Source: Streptomyces sp. BHT-5-2 (GTDB taxonomy: Bacteria; Actinomycetota; Actinomycetes; Streptomycetales; Streptomycetaceae). Taken from it: DNA of 64,000 nt. A model generated the notes under the pieces. The model saw only the letters and a program-made list of their open reading frames with translations. It was not told where the DNA came from and searched no databases. Of this stretch, positions 8,388 to 16,931 are shown in pieces. The stretch covers positions 4,836,001-4,900,000 of the forward strand of contig NZ_CP081496.1 of NCBI RefSeq assembly GCF_019774615.1, in the 5' to 3' direction. Both the position numbers and the translations under genes were made by a program. Every line of letters starts with the position of its first letter. Positions within the stretch are counted from its first letter, which is position 1.

Positions 8388-9264
8388 CCACCCGTTCGCA
8401 CAGCTCGTGGGTCCGCAGCGCGTCCTGGGCCGACGGCCGCCGCCCGGCCCGGACGTCGTCCAGGAAGGCCCGCACGATCTGTTCGATGCCCCGCTGACGG
8501 GCCACCGGCTCCCAGTCGCCGCGACGGCGGACGCTCGGCTGCCCCTTGTGGTCGACGACCTCGGCAAGGTTGACGACCTGGCGCCGGGCGTCCTGCCCGG
8601 AGACGTCCAGGAGTTCCTCGACGGAGCCGCTGCGCCGGTTCATGGTGCCGAGCGCGGTGAACCCGTCGCCGGACAGCTGGAGCACCACATGGTCCATCAG
8701 GCCGTCCCGGACCCGCGCCCGGACGTCGAGGTGCTCGATCTCGCCGGGCGCGAGGAAGCGCAGGGTGTCGACGACGTGGATGAAGTCGTCGAGGACCAGC
8801 GTGCGGGGGGCCTCGGGCATCCCGGCGCGGTTCTTCTGGAGCAGGATCAGTTCGCGGGGGTGCTCCAGGCACTGCGCGTAACCGGGCGCGAAGCGGCGGT
8901 TGAAGCCGACGGCCAGACCCACCCCGCGCTCCTCGGCGAGGGCGACGATCCGCCGAGTGTCGGCGATGTCGTAGGCGATCGGCTTGTCCACGTAGGTCGG
9001 CACCCCGGCCTCGATCAACCGGGTCACCAGCTCCGGGTGGGCGACCGTGGCGGCATGGACGAAGACGGCGTCCGGCGCGGCCGCGAGCAGCCCGTCCAGA
9101 TCGGCGTGGAGCTGCCGCCCGGTCAGCCGATAGGTGTCGCCGGCCTGTTGCAGCGCGACGGGGTTGCGGGTCTGCAGATGCAGCTCGATCCCGGGCTGCG
9201 CGCCCAGTACGGGGAGATACGCCTTGCGTGCGATGTCCCCGAGCCCGATGCAACCGACCTTCAC
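8350..9264 (-). CDS. Gfo/Idh/MocA-family oxidoreductase
   Basis: This 304-residue protein starts with the Rossmann motif MKVGCIGLGDIARKAYLP and carries the family's lysine motif as YVDKPIAYD (usually EKP). A C-terminal alpha/beta substrate domain follows. It should be an NAD(P)-dependent dehydrogenase of a sugar, polyol or similar substrate. Nothing nearby fixes the substrate. It is monocistronic, and its end overlaps the end of lnt on the other strand. Confidence 0.88.
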   Translation of the reverse strand: MKVGCIGLGDIARKAYLPVLGAQPGIELHLQTRNPVALQQAGDTYRLTGRQLHADLDGLLAAAPDAVFVHAATVAHPELVTRLIEAGVPTYVDKPIAYDIADTRRIVALAEERGVGLAVGFNRRFAPGYAQCLEHPRELILLQKNRAGMPEAPRTLVLDDFIHVVDTLRFLAPGEIEHLDVRARVRDGLMDHVVLQLSGDGFTALGTMNRRSGSVEELLDVSGQDARRQVVNLAEVVDHKGQPSVRRRGDWEPVARQRGIEQIVRAFLDDVRAGRRPSAQDALRTHELCERVVTEALAQAAARS

Positions 9265-9333
9265 TCGACTTCTCCCTTGGTTCCGCGGTCCGGTGCCCGG
9301 CCCATCGCGCGTCCGGGCACCTGGTCACGCAGC

Positions 9334-10545
9334 TTACGGGGCGGTCGGCGGCCGCCAGTCGGCGATGCCGTCCAGGCCGCGCAGCGCGAGGTCGGGCGCC
9401 AGGCGGGCGGTGGCCGCGATCAGGGCGCCGCGCAGCGCGCAGGCGGGCCGGGACCGCCAGGTGGTGAGCCGGCCGATCCGCCCCGACCGGCGGACCACGG
9501 CCATGGCGCGGGGCAGCCGCTGCCGGGTGTAGGCGGCGAGCGCCGGGGCGAGGGCGGTGTCCCGGGCGGCCTCGTGGGCGAGGACCACGGCGTCCTCCAC
9601 GGCCTGGCAGCCGCCCTGCCCGAGGTTGGGCGTCATCGGGTGCACCGCGTCACCGAGCAGGGCGACCCGGCCGTGGTGGAAGGCGGGCGGCGGCGCGGCC
9701 GCGGCGTACACGTCGTTGCGGAGGACCGCGGCCGGGTCGGCGGCGGCCAGCAACTGCGGGACGGGCCGGTGCCAGCCGCCGAACCGGCGCAGCAGCTCGG
9801 CGCGTTGGTCGCCGCCGTCCCGGCCGCCGCCGGGCGGGACGGCCGCGGTGGCGTACGCGTAGATCCGCCCGTCGTGCAGCGGCAGGGTGCCCCACACGCC
9901 GCCCGGTCCCCAGGTCTCGTGCGCGGTGTCGGGGGCGGTGAGCCCGGCGGCGTCGGCGGCCGACACCACGAAGCGCCAGGCGGTGAAGCCGGCGTAGCGG
10001 GGCGCGGGGTGGGCGGGGAAGAGGCCGCGGCGGACGGCGGAGTGGATGCCGTCGGCGGCGACGACGAGGTCGGCGGTCAGCTCCTCCGGTTCGCCGTCCG
10101 GGCCGGCGACACGGACCCGGGCCGGCCGGTCGTCGCGCAGCGGATCGCCGGGGTCCACGAGGGCGGCCGGGGCGCCGGTGCGGACGGCGGTGCCGGGCAG
10201 CCGGCCGGCGAGCAGCGCGATCAGGTCGGCACGGTGGACGATCACGACGGGTCCGCCGTACCGCCGGACGGCGGCCGCGTTGTCCGTACGGGCCAGCAGC
10301 CGCCCGTCGGGCCGGCGGATCTCGCCCGTCAGCTGCCGGGAGGCCATGGCGCGGACCGCGTCGCCCACGCCGACGGTGTCCAGCGCGCGCTGCGCGTTGG
10401 GGGCCAGTCCGATGCCCGCGCCCACCGGTTCCAGGGCGGCGGCCCGCTCCAGCGCGGTCACCCGCCAGCCCCGCCGGTCCAGCGCCACCGCGGCGGTGAG
10501 CCCGCCGATCCCGCCGCCGATCACGATCGCGGTGCGTTGCGGCAC
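9334..10545 (-). CDS. FAD-dependent monooxygenase
   Basis: This 403-residue class A flavoprotein monooxygenase has the dinucleotide motif AIVIGGGIGGLTAAVAL at the N-terminus, the DG motif VVAADGIHSAVR in the middle and the GD motif GRVALLGDAVHPMTPNLGQG near residue 300. The nearest-looking relatives are salicylate hydroxylase/zeaxanthin-epoxidase-like enzymes. The GTG at 10545 is chosen because a GGAGG sits 7 bp upstream; a longer frame would run through operators. It is divergent from a TetR gene, and three copies of an inverted repeat lie between them. That makes it the likely target of that regulator, perhaps for detoxification or tailoring of a compound sensed by TetR. Confidence 0.9.
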   Translation of the reverse strand: MPQRTAIVIGGGIGGLTAAVALDRRGWRVTALERAAALEPVGAGIGLAPNAQRALDTVGVGDAVRAMASRQLTGEIRRPDGRLLARTDNAAAVRRYGGPVVIVHRADLIALLAGRLPGTAVRTGAPAALVDPGDPLRDDRPARVRVAGPDGEPEELTADLVVAADGIHSAVRRGLFPAHPAPRYAGFTAWRFVVSAADAAGLTAPDTAHETWGPGGVWGTLPLHDGRIYAYATAAVPPGGGRDGGDQRAELLRRFGGWHRPVPQLLAAADPAAVLRNDVYAAAAPPPAFHHGRVALLGDAVHPMTPNLGQGGCQAVEDAVVLAHEAARDTALAPALAAYTRQRLPRAMAVVRRSGRIGRLTTWRSRPACALRGALIAATARLAPDLALRGLDGIADWRPPTAP

Positions 10546-10612
10546 GGCGCCGCCTCCCTCCCTCTGCCGGGCGGCGACGCCTCCGACGCGCGGCCACGCG
10601 CCACCCGGTGTG

Positions 10613-10693
10613 ACTACACCTGTAGTTCCGAATGAAGCTGAGACTACACCTGTAGTTACGTGAGGATGCACGGTGACTACGGACGTAGTCACC
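10613..10693. promoter_or_regulatory. Three operator copies, ACTAC-N4-GTAGT
   Basis: Perfect inverted repeats occur at 10613-10626, 10643-10656 (both ACTACACCTGTAGT) and 10672-10693 (9-bp arms around GGAC, core ACTAC-N4-GTAGT). Centres are 30 and 33 bp apart, about three helical turns. The third contains the predicted -35 of the tetR gene. These are the likely binding sites of the adjacent TetR protein. Confidence 0.8.
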
Positions 10694-10721
10694 GATGGGC
10701 CGTCCCGCTAGGCTCACCTGC

Positions 10722-11339
10722 ATGAACGCCCGCAAGGCCGCCGCTCCCCCGCCTCCGGCCCCCCGGCACCGACTGATCGCCGACACCGCCCTGGCCCTGC
10801 TCGCGGAGCGGGGCATGCGGGGGCTGACGCACCGCGCCGTCGACGAGGCGGCCGGACTGCCGCAGGGCTCCACGTCCAACCTCGCGCGGACCCGGGCGGC
10901 GCTGCTGTCGGCGGCGGTGCGGCGGCTGGCCGAGCGGGAGGCGGCCGTGCTGGCGCCGGAGGAGATGCCGGGCGTCGCCGACCCGGCGGCCGGCGCCCCG
11001 GCGGCGCTCGCGGACGCGCTCGCGCTTGGTCTGCACCGCCATCTCTCGCACCACCGGGCGCTGCTGATCGCCCGCTACGAACTGGCGCTGGAGGCCACCC
11101 GCAGGCCGGAGTTGCGGGAGGTCTACGACCAGGCGGGCCGGGCCTTCAGGGATCCGGTGGAGGCACTGCTGAGGGCGGCCGGTTCGCGCGCCCCGGAGCG
11201 GCAGGCGCTGGCCCTGGTGGCGTGGTGCGACGGGGTGCTGTTCTCCTGCGTCGCGGGGCAGTTCCACGCCGAGGCCCCCACCCGCGAAGCGCTGCGTGCC
11301 TCGTGCGCGGAACTGCTCGACGGGATGCTGCGCGGCTGA
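10722..11339 (+). CDS. TetR-family transcriptional regulator
   Basis: This 205-residue protein has an N-terminal helix-turn-helix (RGMRGLTHRAVDEAAGLPQGS, residues about 30-52) and a helical ligand domain resembling the TetR_C groups with YELALEATRRPELR. It probably represses itself and the divergent FAD monooxygenase through the three inverted repeats. The -10-like TAGGCT at 10709-10714 lies only 7 bp before the ATG, with a -35-like TAGTCA at 10686-10691 inside the third operator, and there is no ribosome site. I infer a leaderless transcript. Confidence 0.88.
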   Translation: MNARKAAAPPPPAPRHRLIADTALALLAERGMRGLTHRAVDEAAGLPQGSTSNLARTRAALLSAAVRRLAEREAAVLAPEEMPGVADPAAGAPAALADALALGLHRHLSHHRALLIARYELALEATRRPELREVYDQAGRAFRDPVEALLRAAGSRAPERQALALVAWCDGVLFSCVAGQFHAEAPTREALRASCAELLDGMLRG

Positions 11340-11393
11340 GCCGACGGACGGGGCCGGCCGGGCCGGCGGCGGGGCGGGGCCGGGCCGCGCGTG

Positions 11394-11960
11394 CTATCGG
11401 GACGGGCCCGAGGCGCCCTCGATGCGGAGTTCCAGTCGCTCGATGGCGTCGGTGAGGCGCCGCCGGTAGTCGCCCTCGGCGAGGGTGCGCGCCGAGGCGC
11501 GGGCCCGCCGGAGCTGGGCGCGGGCGTCGGCCGGGCGGTCGAGTCCGGCGTAGTCGGCGGCGAGGTTGAGGTGGAGGGCGGGGAAGAACGCCCGGACCGC
11601 GGCGAAGGGGTGGCGGGGGGCCGGCCCACCGGCGGTGCCCGCCTCGCCGGCCTTCGCCGTCCCGGTGGCGGGCTCCGCGGCCCGGGCCCGCGGGGGCCGC
11701 TCCGTGACGAACCCCTCCGCCTCCTCCAGGGCGCGCAGATTCCAGTCCAGGGCGTCCCGGGGGTCGTCCTGGGTGCCGGCCATGTAGTGCGCGAGGGCGC
11801 AGCGGTGGAAGGCGTCGCCGCGCGGGCCGATCTCCTGCCACAGGGCGGCCAGGCGGTTGCGGGCCTCTTCCCGGTCGCCGGCTCGGTGCAGCATGATCGC
11901 CTGGCCGATCCGGGTCAGCATGCGGTCCTCGTGCTCCGCCTCCCGTCGCTGCTCCGCCAC
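11394..11960 (-). CDS. TPR-like conserved hypothetical protein
   Basis: This 188-residue helical protein has repeats of the type ALAHYMAGTQDDPRDALDWNLRALEEAE and HLNLAADYAGLDRPADARAQL, which look like tetratricopeptide helices. Such proteins usually mediate protein contacts; no enzymatic motif is visible. The GTG at 11960 has GGGGAG about 6 bp upstream. It is divergently or independently transcribed from ung, and converges on tetR. Confidence 0.7.
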   Translation of the reverse strand: MAEQRREAEHEDRMLTRIGQAIMLHRAGDREEARNRLAALWQEIGPRGDAFHRCALAHYMAGTQDDPRDALDWNLRALEEAEGFVTERPPRARAAEPATGTAKAGEAGTAGGPAPRHPFAAVRAFFPALHLNLAADYAGLDRPADARAQLRRARASARTLAEGDYRRRLTDAIERLELRIEGASGPSR

Positions 11961-12067
11961 CGCGCACTCCCCGTCTCGATCGCCGCCACCGCCTGCTCCC
12001 CCCGACGCTAACCGCCGGGGGGAGGCTCCGCGCGGTGTGCGCGACGCACCGGGTGGCCGGGGGCCGG

Positions 12068-12748
12068 TCAGCCCAGGTCGGGGATGCGCCAGTCGATCGG
12101 GGCGTGGCCCTGGGCGGCGATCGCGTCGTTGATCTGGGTGAAGGGACGGGAGCCGAAGAACTTCTTCGCGGACAGCGGGGAGGGGTGCGCTCCCTGGACC
12201 ACCGCGTGCCGCTCCTGGTCGATCAGCGGCAGCTTCTTCTTGGCGTAGTTGCCCCAGAGGACGAAGACGGCCGGGTCCGGGCGGCTGGCGACGGCGCGGA
12301 TCACCGCGTCGGTGATCTTCTCCCAGCCCCTGCCCTTGTGGGAGTTGGCCTCGCCCTCGCGGACGGTGAGCACGGCGTTCAGCAGGAGGACGCCCTGCTG
12401 GGCCCAGGGCATCAGATAGCCGTTGTCCGGCACCGGGTGGCCCAGCTCCTCCTGCATCTCCTTGTAGATGTTGCGCAGCGACGGCGGCGTCCTGACCCCG
12501 GGCTGCACGGAGAAGCACAGTCCGTGGCCCTGGCCGGCGCCGTGGTAGGGGTCCTGGCCGAGGATGAGCACCTTGACCTGGTCGTAGGGCGTGGCCTCCA
12601 GCGCCGCGAAGACCTGCTCGCGGGGCGGGTAGACGGGGCCGGCCGCGCGCTCCTGCTCGACGAAGTCGATCAGCTCCTTGAAGTAGGGCTTCTCCAACTC
12701 CTCGCCCAGGACCCCGCGCCAGGACTCGGGCAGCATGTCGGTGACCAC
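12068..12748 (-). CDS. ung: Uracil-DNA glycosylase, family 1
   Basis: This 226-residue protein shows the family-1 motifs: water-activating GQDPYHG (residues 64-70, Asp66) and the leucine-loop motif HPSPLS (188-193). Length and motifs match Ung throughout. It removes uracil from DNA as the first step of base excision repair, which matters in a GC-rich genome with frequent cytosine deamination. The GTG start has GGAGG 8 bp upstream. Confidence 0.97.
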   Translation of the reverse strand: MVTDMLPESWRGVLGEELEKPYFKELIDFVEQERAAGPVYPPREQVFAALEATPYDQVKVLILGQDPYHGAGQGHGLCFSVQPGVRTPPSLRNIYKEMQEELGHPVPDNGYLMPWAQQGVLLLNAVLTVREGEANSHKGRGWEKITDAVIRAVASRPDPAVFVLWGNYAKKKLPLIDQERHAVVQGAHPSPLSAKKFFGSRPFTQINDAIAAQGHAPIDWRIPDLG

Positions 12749-12885
12749 GTCAACAACCTCCGGTGTGCGTTCCGTTCTCTCCTCAGAACCTACCGGCGAC
12801 CACTGACAATCCCCGCAGCGGGCCGTTCGCCGGCGCCCACGGCGGCATGGCCGGCTCCGCGGGCGATGTCCGACGGCCCGGATCG

Positions 12886-12911
12886 GGGGCCGCCCGCTGC
12901 GGGGCGGCCCC
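12886..12911 (-). terminator. Hairpin terminator of the SDR operon
   Basis: A perfect 10-bp stem (GGGGCCGCCC with its complement) and 6-nt loop follow the stop codon of the downstream SDR gene and precede ung. Confidence 0.6.
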
Positions 12912-12930
12912 GGCCGTCACCTCCCGGCCG

Positions 12931-13701
12931 TCACACGCCCGCGTTCAGGAACAGCCCGCCGTCCACGACGAGGTTCTGGCCGGTGACCCAGCCGGACGCG
13001 TCGGACAACAGGAAGGCCGCGGCCCCGCCGATGTCCTCGGGGACGCCCAGCCGCCCCATCGGGTAGACGGCGGCCGCCTCCTCCTCGCGGTTCTCGTAGA
13101 GCGCCGCGGCGAACTTGGTCTTGATCACCGCGGGGGCGATGCAGTTGACCCGAACCACCGGCGCGAACTCGTGCGCCAGCTGGAGCGTCAGGTTCACCAT
13201 GGCCGCCTTGCTGATGCCGTAGGCGCCGATGAACGGCGAGGGCGCGACGCCGGCGATCGAGGCGATGTTGACGATCGCGCCGCCGTTCTCCTTCTGCCAG
13301 GCGTGCCAGGTGCGCTGGGCGAAGCCGAGCGCCGAGACGACGTTGGTCTCGAAGACCTTGCGCGCCACATCGAGGTCGAGGTCGGCGATCGGGCCGAACA
13401 CCGGGTTGGTGCCGGCGTTGTTGACGAGGTAGTCGACCCGGCCGAAGGTCTCCATGGCCCGCTCGACGGCGACGGCCTGGTGCGCCTCGTCGTGGGCCTT
13501 GCCGGCGACGGTGAGCACCCGGTCGGCGCCGAGCTTCTCGGCGGCCTCCTTCAGGGCCTCCTCATTGCGACCGGTGATGACGACCCGGTCGCCGCGGGCC
13601 ACCAGGGCCTCGGCGATGCCGTAGCCGATGCCACGGCTGGCCCCGGTGATCAGGGCCACCTTGCCGGAGGGCTCGGGGAGCCCGCTGTGCTGCTCGGTCA
13701 T
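12931..13701 (-). CDS. SDR-family oxidoreductase (FabG-like)
   Basis: This 256-residue classical short-chain dehydrogenase has TGASRGIG (19-26) for NADP(H), NNAG (94-97), catalytic Ser148 and YxxxK as Tyr161-Lys165. It probably reduces or oxidises a 3-oxo/3-hydroxyacyl or related substrate. It is the second gene of an operon, 43 bp behind another FabG-like gene, with AGGAG upstream of the ATG. Having two SDRs in tandem suggests sequential steps on acyl-CoA or acyl-ACP substrates. Confidence 0.9.
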   Translation of the reverse strand: MTEQHSGLPEPSGKVALITGASRGIGYGIAEALVARGDRVVITGRNEEALKEAAEKLGADRVLTVAGKAHDEAHQAVAVERAMETFGRVDYLVNNAGTNPVFGPIADLDLDVARKVFETNVVSALGFAQRTWHAWQKENGGAIVNIASIAGVAPSPFIGAYGISKAAMVNLTLQLAHEFAPVVRVNCIAPAVIKTKFAAALYENREEEAAAVYPMGRLGVPEDIGGAAAFLLSDASGWVTGQNLVVDGGLFLNAGV

Positions 13702-13744
13702 ATCCCGTTCTCCTGCTCGTGTGCTCCTGCGGTCGGTCCGGCGG

Positions 13745-14506
13745 TCAGCACAGCGGGCCGCCGGCGACGTACAGGACCTGGCCGGAGACGAACCCGGCCG
13801 CCTCGCCGGTGAAGAACGCGATGGCGTTGGCGATGTCGTCCGGGTTGCCGACGCGCTGCACCGGGATCTGGGTGGCGGCCGCGGACTTGAAGTCCTCGAA
13901 GTCCATCCCCACCCGCGCGGCGGTGGCGGCGGTCATGTCGGTGGCGATGAAGCCGGGGGCGACGGCGTTGGCGGTGATGCCGAACTTGCCGAGTTCGATG
14001 GCGAGGGTCTTGGTGAAGCCCTGGAGGCCGGCCTTGGCCGCCGAGTAGTTGACCTGGCCGCGGTTGCCGAGCGCCGAGCTGGAGGAGAGGTTGACGATCC
14101 GCCCGAACTTGGCGTCCACCATGTGCTTCTGACAGGCCCGCGACATCAGGAACGCACCGCGCAGGTGGACGTTCATCACGGTGTCCCAGTCGGTTTCGCT
14201 CATCTTGAACAGCAGGTTGTCGCGGAGCACGCCCGCGTTGTTGACGAGGACGGTGGGTGCGCCGAGCTCCCCCGCGACCCGCTCGACCGCGGCCGCCACC
14301 TGGTCGCCGTCGGAGACGTCGCAGCCGATCGCGACGGCCTTGCCGCCGGCCGCGGTGATCTTCGCGACGGTGTCCTTGCAGGCCGCCTCGTCGAGGTCGA
14401 GTACGGCGACGGCGCGGCCCTCGGCGGCCAGGCGGACGGCGGTGGCCGCGCCGATGCCGCGGGCCGCGCCCGTCACGATGGCGACACGCTGCTCGGTGGT
14501 GGACAT
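13745..14506 (-). CDS. 3-oxoacyl-ACP reductase-like SDR (FabG-like)
   Basis: This 253-residue classical SDR has TGAARGIG (12-19), NNAGVLRDNLLFKM typical of FabG, the serine cluster near 141-144, and Tyr154/Lys158 in YSAAK. The sequence is closer to bona fide FabG than its downstream partner. The ATG at 14506 has GAGGAG 7 bp upstream, which excludes the longer frame. It is the first gene of the two-gene operon. An imperfect inverted repeat at 14570-14584 may be its operator. Confidence 0.9.
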   Translation of the reverse strand: MSTTEQRVAIVTGAARGIGAATAVRLAAEGRAVAVLDLDEAACKDTVAKITAAGGKAVAIGCDVSDGDQVAAAVERVAGELGAPTVLVNNAGVLRDNLLFKMSETDWDTVMNVHLRGAFLMSRACQKHMVDAKFGRIVNLSSSSALGNRGQVNYSAAKAGLQGFTKTLAIELGKFGITANAVAPGFIATDMTAATAARVGMDFEDFKSAAATQIPVQRVGNPDDIANAIAFFTGEAAGFVSGQVLYVAGGPLC

Positions 14507-14569
14507 GCGGGTTCTCCTCACCCTCGATCGTCGATACCTCGAACACCAGCGGCCGGCTCCCGATCCAGG

Positions 14570-14584
14570 TGAGCAACCGCTTAG
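14570..14584. promoter_or_regulatory. Possible TetR-type operator before the SDR operon
   Basis: TGAGCAACCGCTTAG is an imperfect inverted repeat (TGAGC-N4-GCTTA), of the general form bound by actinobacterial TetR regulators of acyl-CoA genes. It is 64 bp upstream of the first SDR start. Confidence 0.3.
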
Positions 14585-14660
14585 TAGCCTCAGCAGGGCT
14601 GACGCTAGAAGCCCGGCCACCCCCTGTCAACGCCCCACCACCACACACCGACCGCAAACA

Positions 14661-14706
14661 GCACACGGGGCGGACCCCGAAGGAATCCGCCCCGCTCACC
14701 GTGTGC
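14661..14706 (-). terminator. Hairpin terminator after the HipA/DUF3037 pair
   Basis: Nested stems GCACACGG/CCGTGTGC and GGCGGA/TCCGCC form a long hairpin starting 12 bp after the DUF3037 stop codon. Confidence 0.55.
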
Positions 14707-14717
14707 CCGGCGCGCCG

Positions 14718-15113
14718 TCAGCGCACCAGCAGCTCCAGCAGTCGTTCCGCCTCGACCCTGGGGTCGACGGTCAGACCGGTGTGCACCGGCCCCGGCTGGA
14801 CGATCGTGCTGCGCGGCGCGATCAGCCAGCGGAAGCGCTGCCCCGGATCGTCGCCGGCGGCCTGTCCGGCCCGCGCGCCGCCCGCGCAGACGCCCTCGAC
14901 GGCACACAGCGCGGCCCGTACACCGGCCATGTCCACCTCGGGATCCAGTGCCCGCAACCGGGCCTCGTCCAGATACGTACGAGCCTCGACGAACCGCTGG
15001 GCGCGGCAGTACACCACCACCCCCGCGTTGATCATCTCTCCGCGCTCGACCCGCGGTACGACCTTGAGCAGGGCGTACTCGAAGACGTCGCGTCCGTTGT
15101 GCAGTCCGCTCAC
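14718..15113 (-). CDS. DUF3037-family protein
   Basis: This 131-residue protein matches what I know of DUF3037: FEYALLKVVPRVERGEMINAGVVVYC at the N-terminus, then LDEARLRALDPEVD. The function is unknown, but the family is regularly encoded next to HipA-like kinases. Its GTG overlaps the HipA-like stop codon by 4 bp (GTGA), so the two are translationally coupled and probably act together. Confidence 0.8.
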   Translation of the reverse strand: MSGLHNGRDVFEYALLKVVPRVERGEMINAGVVVYCRAQRFVEARTYLDEARLRALDPEVDMAGVRAALCAVEGVCAGGARAGQAAGDDPGQRFRWLIAPRSTIVQPGPVHTGLTVDPRVEAERLLELLVR

Positions 15114-15949
15114 TTCACGGCCCTCCGCGGCAACTTGCCCGCCAGCCACTCCGGTGCCTGTGACGGCCTGTCCTTCGTCGGCTCCCCGATGGTGATCTGC
15201 TCGCCGATCGTCCGCGCCCGGGCCAGCAGTGTGCGCACATACGCCGCACGCAGCTCCTCCGGCGAGTCGAAACCGGGCTCGTCCGCCAGCCACTCGTCGG
15301 GCACGTCGGCGGCGATCCCGACGAGCAGTTCCTCGGTGATCAGCGGCGTGAACTCCTCGGCCGCGGCGGCCACATCGGGCCCGAACGTGGCCAGTGCGTG
15401 GTCGGAGGCGTCGTACGGCCGCGCCGACGCCTTCTCCGCGGTCGGCCAGTTGTGGTGCCAGATCATCGCCGCACCGTGGTCGATCAGCCACAACTCCCCG
15501 TGCCACACCAGCAGGTTGGGGTTGCGCCAGGACCGGTCCACGTTGTTGATCAGCGCGTCGAACCACACCACCCGGCCCGCCTCGCGCGCGCTCACCTCGA
15601 ATGCCAGCGGATCGAACCCCAGCGACCCGGGGAGGTAGTCCATCCCCAGATTCAGTCCCCCGCTGGCCTTCAGCAGCGCCTGGACCTCCTGGTCCGGCTC
15701 GCTCAGCCCGATCACCGGGTCGAGCTGCATCCGCACCAGCTCCGGCACCCGCAGCCCGAGCCGCCGTCCGAGCTCCCCGCAGATCACCTCCGCGACCAGG
15801 GTCTTGCGCCCCTGCCCGGCGCCGGTGAACTTCATGATGTAGGTCCCGAGGTCGTCCCCCTCGACGAGCCCCGGGAGCGACCCACCCTCACGCAACGGCG
15901 TGACATAGCGGGTCGCAACCACCTCTCTCAACGCTTCCTTAGGCCCCAC
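15110..15949 (-). CDS. HipA-like kinase
   Basis: This 279-residue protein resembles the short actinobacterial HipA-like kinase family. It has YIMKFTGAGQGRKTLVAEVICGELGRRLGL (lysine-bearing ATP-site strand and following helix) near residues 37-66, ALINNVDRSWRNPNLL (catalytic HRD-like loop region) and WLIDHGAAMIWHH (metal-binding DFG-like Asp). The HipB-type antitoxin is absent; instead DUF3037 follows with a 4-bp overlap. The role is unknown: phosphorylation of a protein target is inferred from the fold. Its start lies 18 bp from an integrase remnant, so it may have arrived by transfer. Confidence 0.75.
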   Translation of the reverse strand: MGPKEALREVVATRYVTPLREGGSLPGLVEGDDLGTYIMKFTGAGQGRKTLVAEVICGELGRRLGLRVPELVRMQLDPVIGLSEPDQEVQALLKASGGLNLGMDYLPGSLGFDPLAFEVSAREAGRVVWFDALINNVDRSWRNPNLLVWHGELWLIDHGAAMIWHHNWPTAEKASARPYDASDHALATFGPDVAAAAEEFTPLITEELLVGIAADVPDEWLADEPGFDSPEELRAAYVRTLLARARTIGEQITIGEPTKDRPSQAPEWLAGKLPRRAVK

Positions 15950-15967
15950 GGGCTACTTTCCTTAGTT

Positions 15968-16186
15968 TCAACGGTTTGCTTCGAGGAGGCGCTCACCTCG
16001 AAATCGCCCCCGATCGGCCCTGGGGAGAATCTGGGGAGAATCGACTGGCGCACAGATCACCCCTCTCGTTCGACCTTTGCTTCCGGCCTCCGGCATGAAG
16101 TGAGCATAGTAACCGAGCGTGATGGCCGGGGATGAGTGCCCGAGCCACCGGGCGACAGTCACCATGGACTCCCCCGCCTCCAACAA
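15968..16186 (-). pseudogene. Tyrosine integrase remnant, C-terminus only
   Basis: The frame reads LLEAGESMVTVARWLGHSSP then ITLGYYAHFMPEAG, the end of a phage/ICE-type tyrosine recombinase with the GH box and the catalytic Tyr of the GYYAH block. All upstream catalytic residues are missing, and an in-frame stop directly precedes the fragment. A tandem 11-bp duplication (CTGGGGAGAAT twice, 16020-16041) lies within it. It marks a lost integrated element. No tRNA gene is adjacent. Confidence 0.8.
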
Positions 16187-16376
16187 CCGTTCCTACCGCT
16201 GACCAGCTGGAATAGGGGCGTCCGAGCCCCCATCGCGGACCCTGCGGTCGGCCTCGCCGACTTCACGCGGTCACCCCCATTGCTCGGCTCGCTCATACGC
16301 TCACGCCCGTCGCAACGATCAGGTAGGGCTCGGGCCTGGGGCCATAGCCAGCAGTGAGAGGAGCCGACATCGACTT

Positions 16377-16826
16377 CTATCGACTTCTAAGGACCGTGCC
16401 GTGAACGCCCTGGGGCTCGACCGGCTCGGCGGCCGCTCCTCGCATGCCTTCAACGATGCGCTCGGCGTGTTCCAGGCCAGCCGCATGCGCGAGCGCCAGC
16501 AGCTTCTTCATCTGCGCCGGGTTTTCCGTGCTCTCAGCGAGCCGAAGCAGTTGCTTCCCGCGCACCTTGTACTGCCAGTACTTCGGCTTGGCATCCGCAT
16601 CATCGATCAGAAAACCGATCAGCCACGGCAGGACGAGGACCAACCGGGGTGAGGACCAGGTGCAGATCCTTCCGGCCGGCGTTACGGGACTCGCCGGACA
16701 CGCGGCGTACCCCAAGCTGTCGCGTGGACCCACCCCGACGTCGCCGCCCCTGGGTGCCGGCGCTCCCTGTCCGCATCCGGACGTCGCGGCGCCCGGCACA
16801 TGGCCTTGATCGTTCTCACCGACCAC
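16377..16826 (-). CDS. Hypothetical protein, possibly a remnant
   Basis: The C-terminal half looks like real protein: KPKYWQYKVRGKQLLRLAES followed by a helical NPAQMKKLLALAHAAGLEHAERIVEGM segment. The N-terminal half is low-quality, so the true start is probably an internal codon near 16660 or the gene is truncated. I do not recognise the family. It lies between an integrase remnant and a hydrolase gene, in a gene-poor stretch. A tandem 10-bp duplication (16369-16388) overlaps its stop codon. Confidence 0.35.
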   Translation of the reverse strand: MVGENDQGHVPGAATSGCGQGAPAPRGGDVGVGPRDSLGYAACPASPVTPAGRICTWSSPRLVLVLPWLIGFLIDDADAKPKYWQYKVRGKQLLRLAESTENPAQMKKLLALAHAAGLEHAERIVEGMRGAAAEPVEPQGVHGTVLRSR

Positions 16827-16931
16827 CGGTGACAGACCCAGTGCGGCAACATGCGCTTGAGGCGACTGCGCAATCCTGCCTTCACCGTGGCGTCGGCGAA
16901 GGCCGTTGCCTGGCCAACCGCCAGTCCTGGT

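Noticed and set aside
15950-16200. A tRNA or clear att site next to the integrase remnant
   Set aside because: I looked for a tRNA-like 3' end and flanking direct repeats and saw only short tandem duplications of 10-11 bp.
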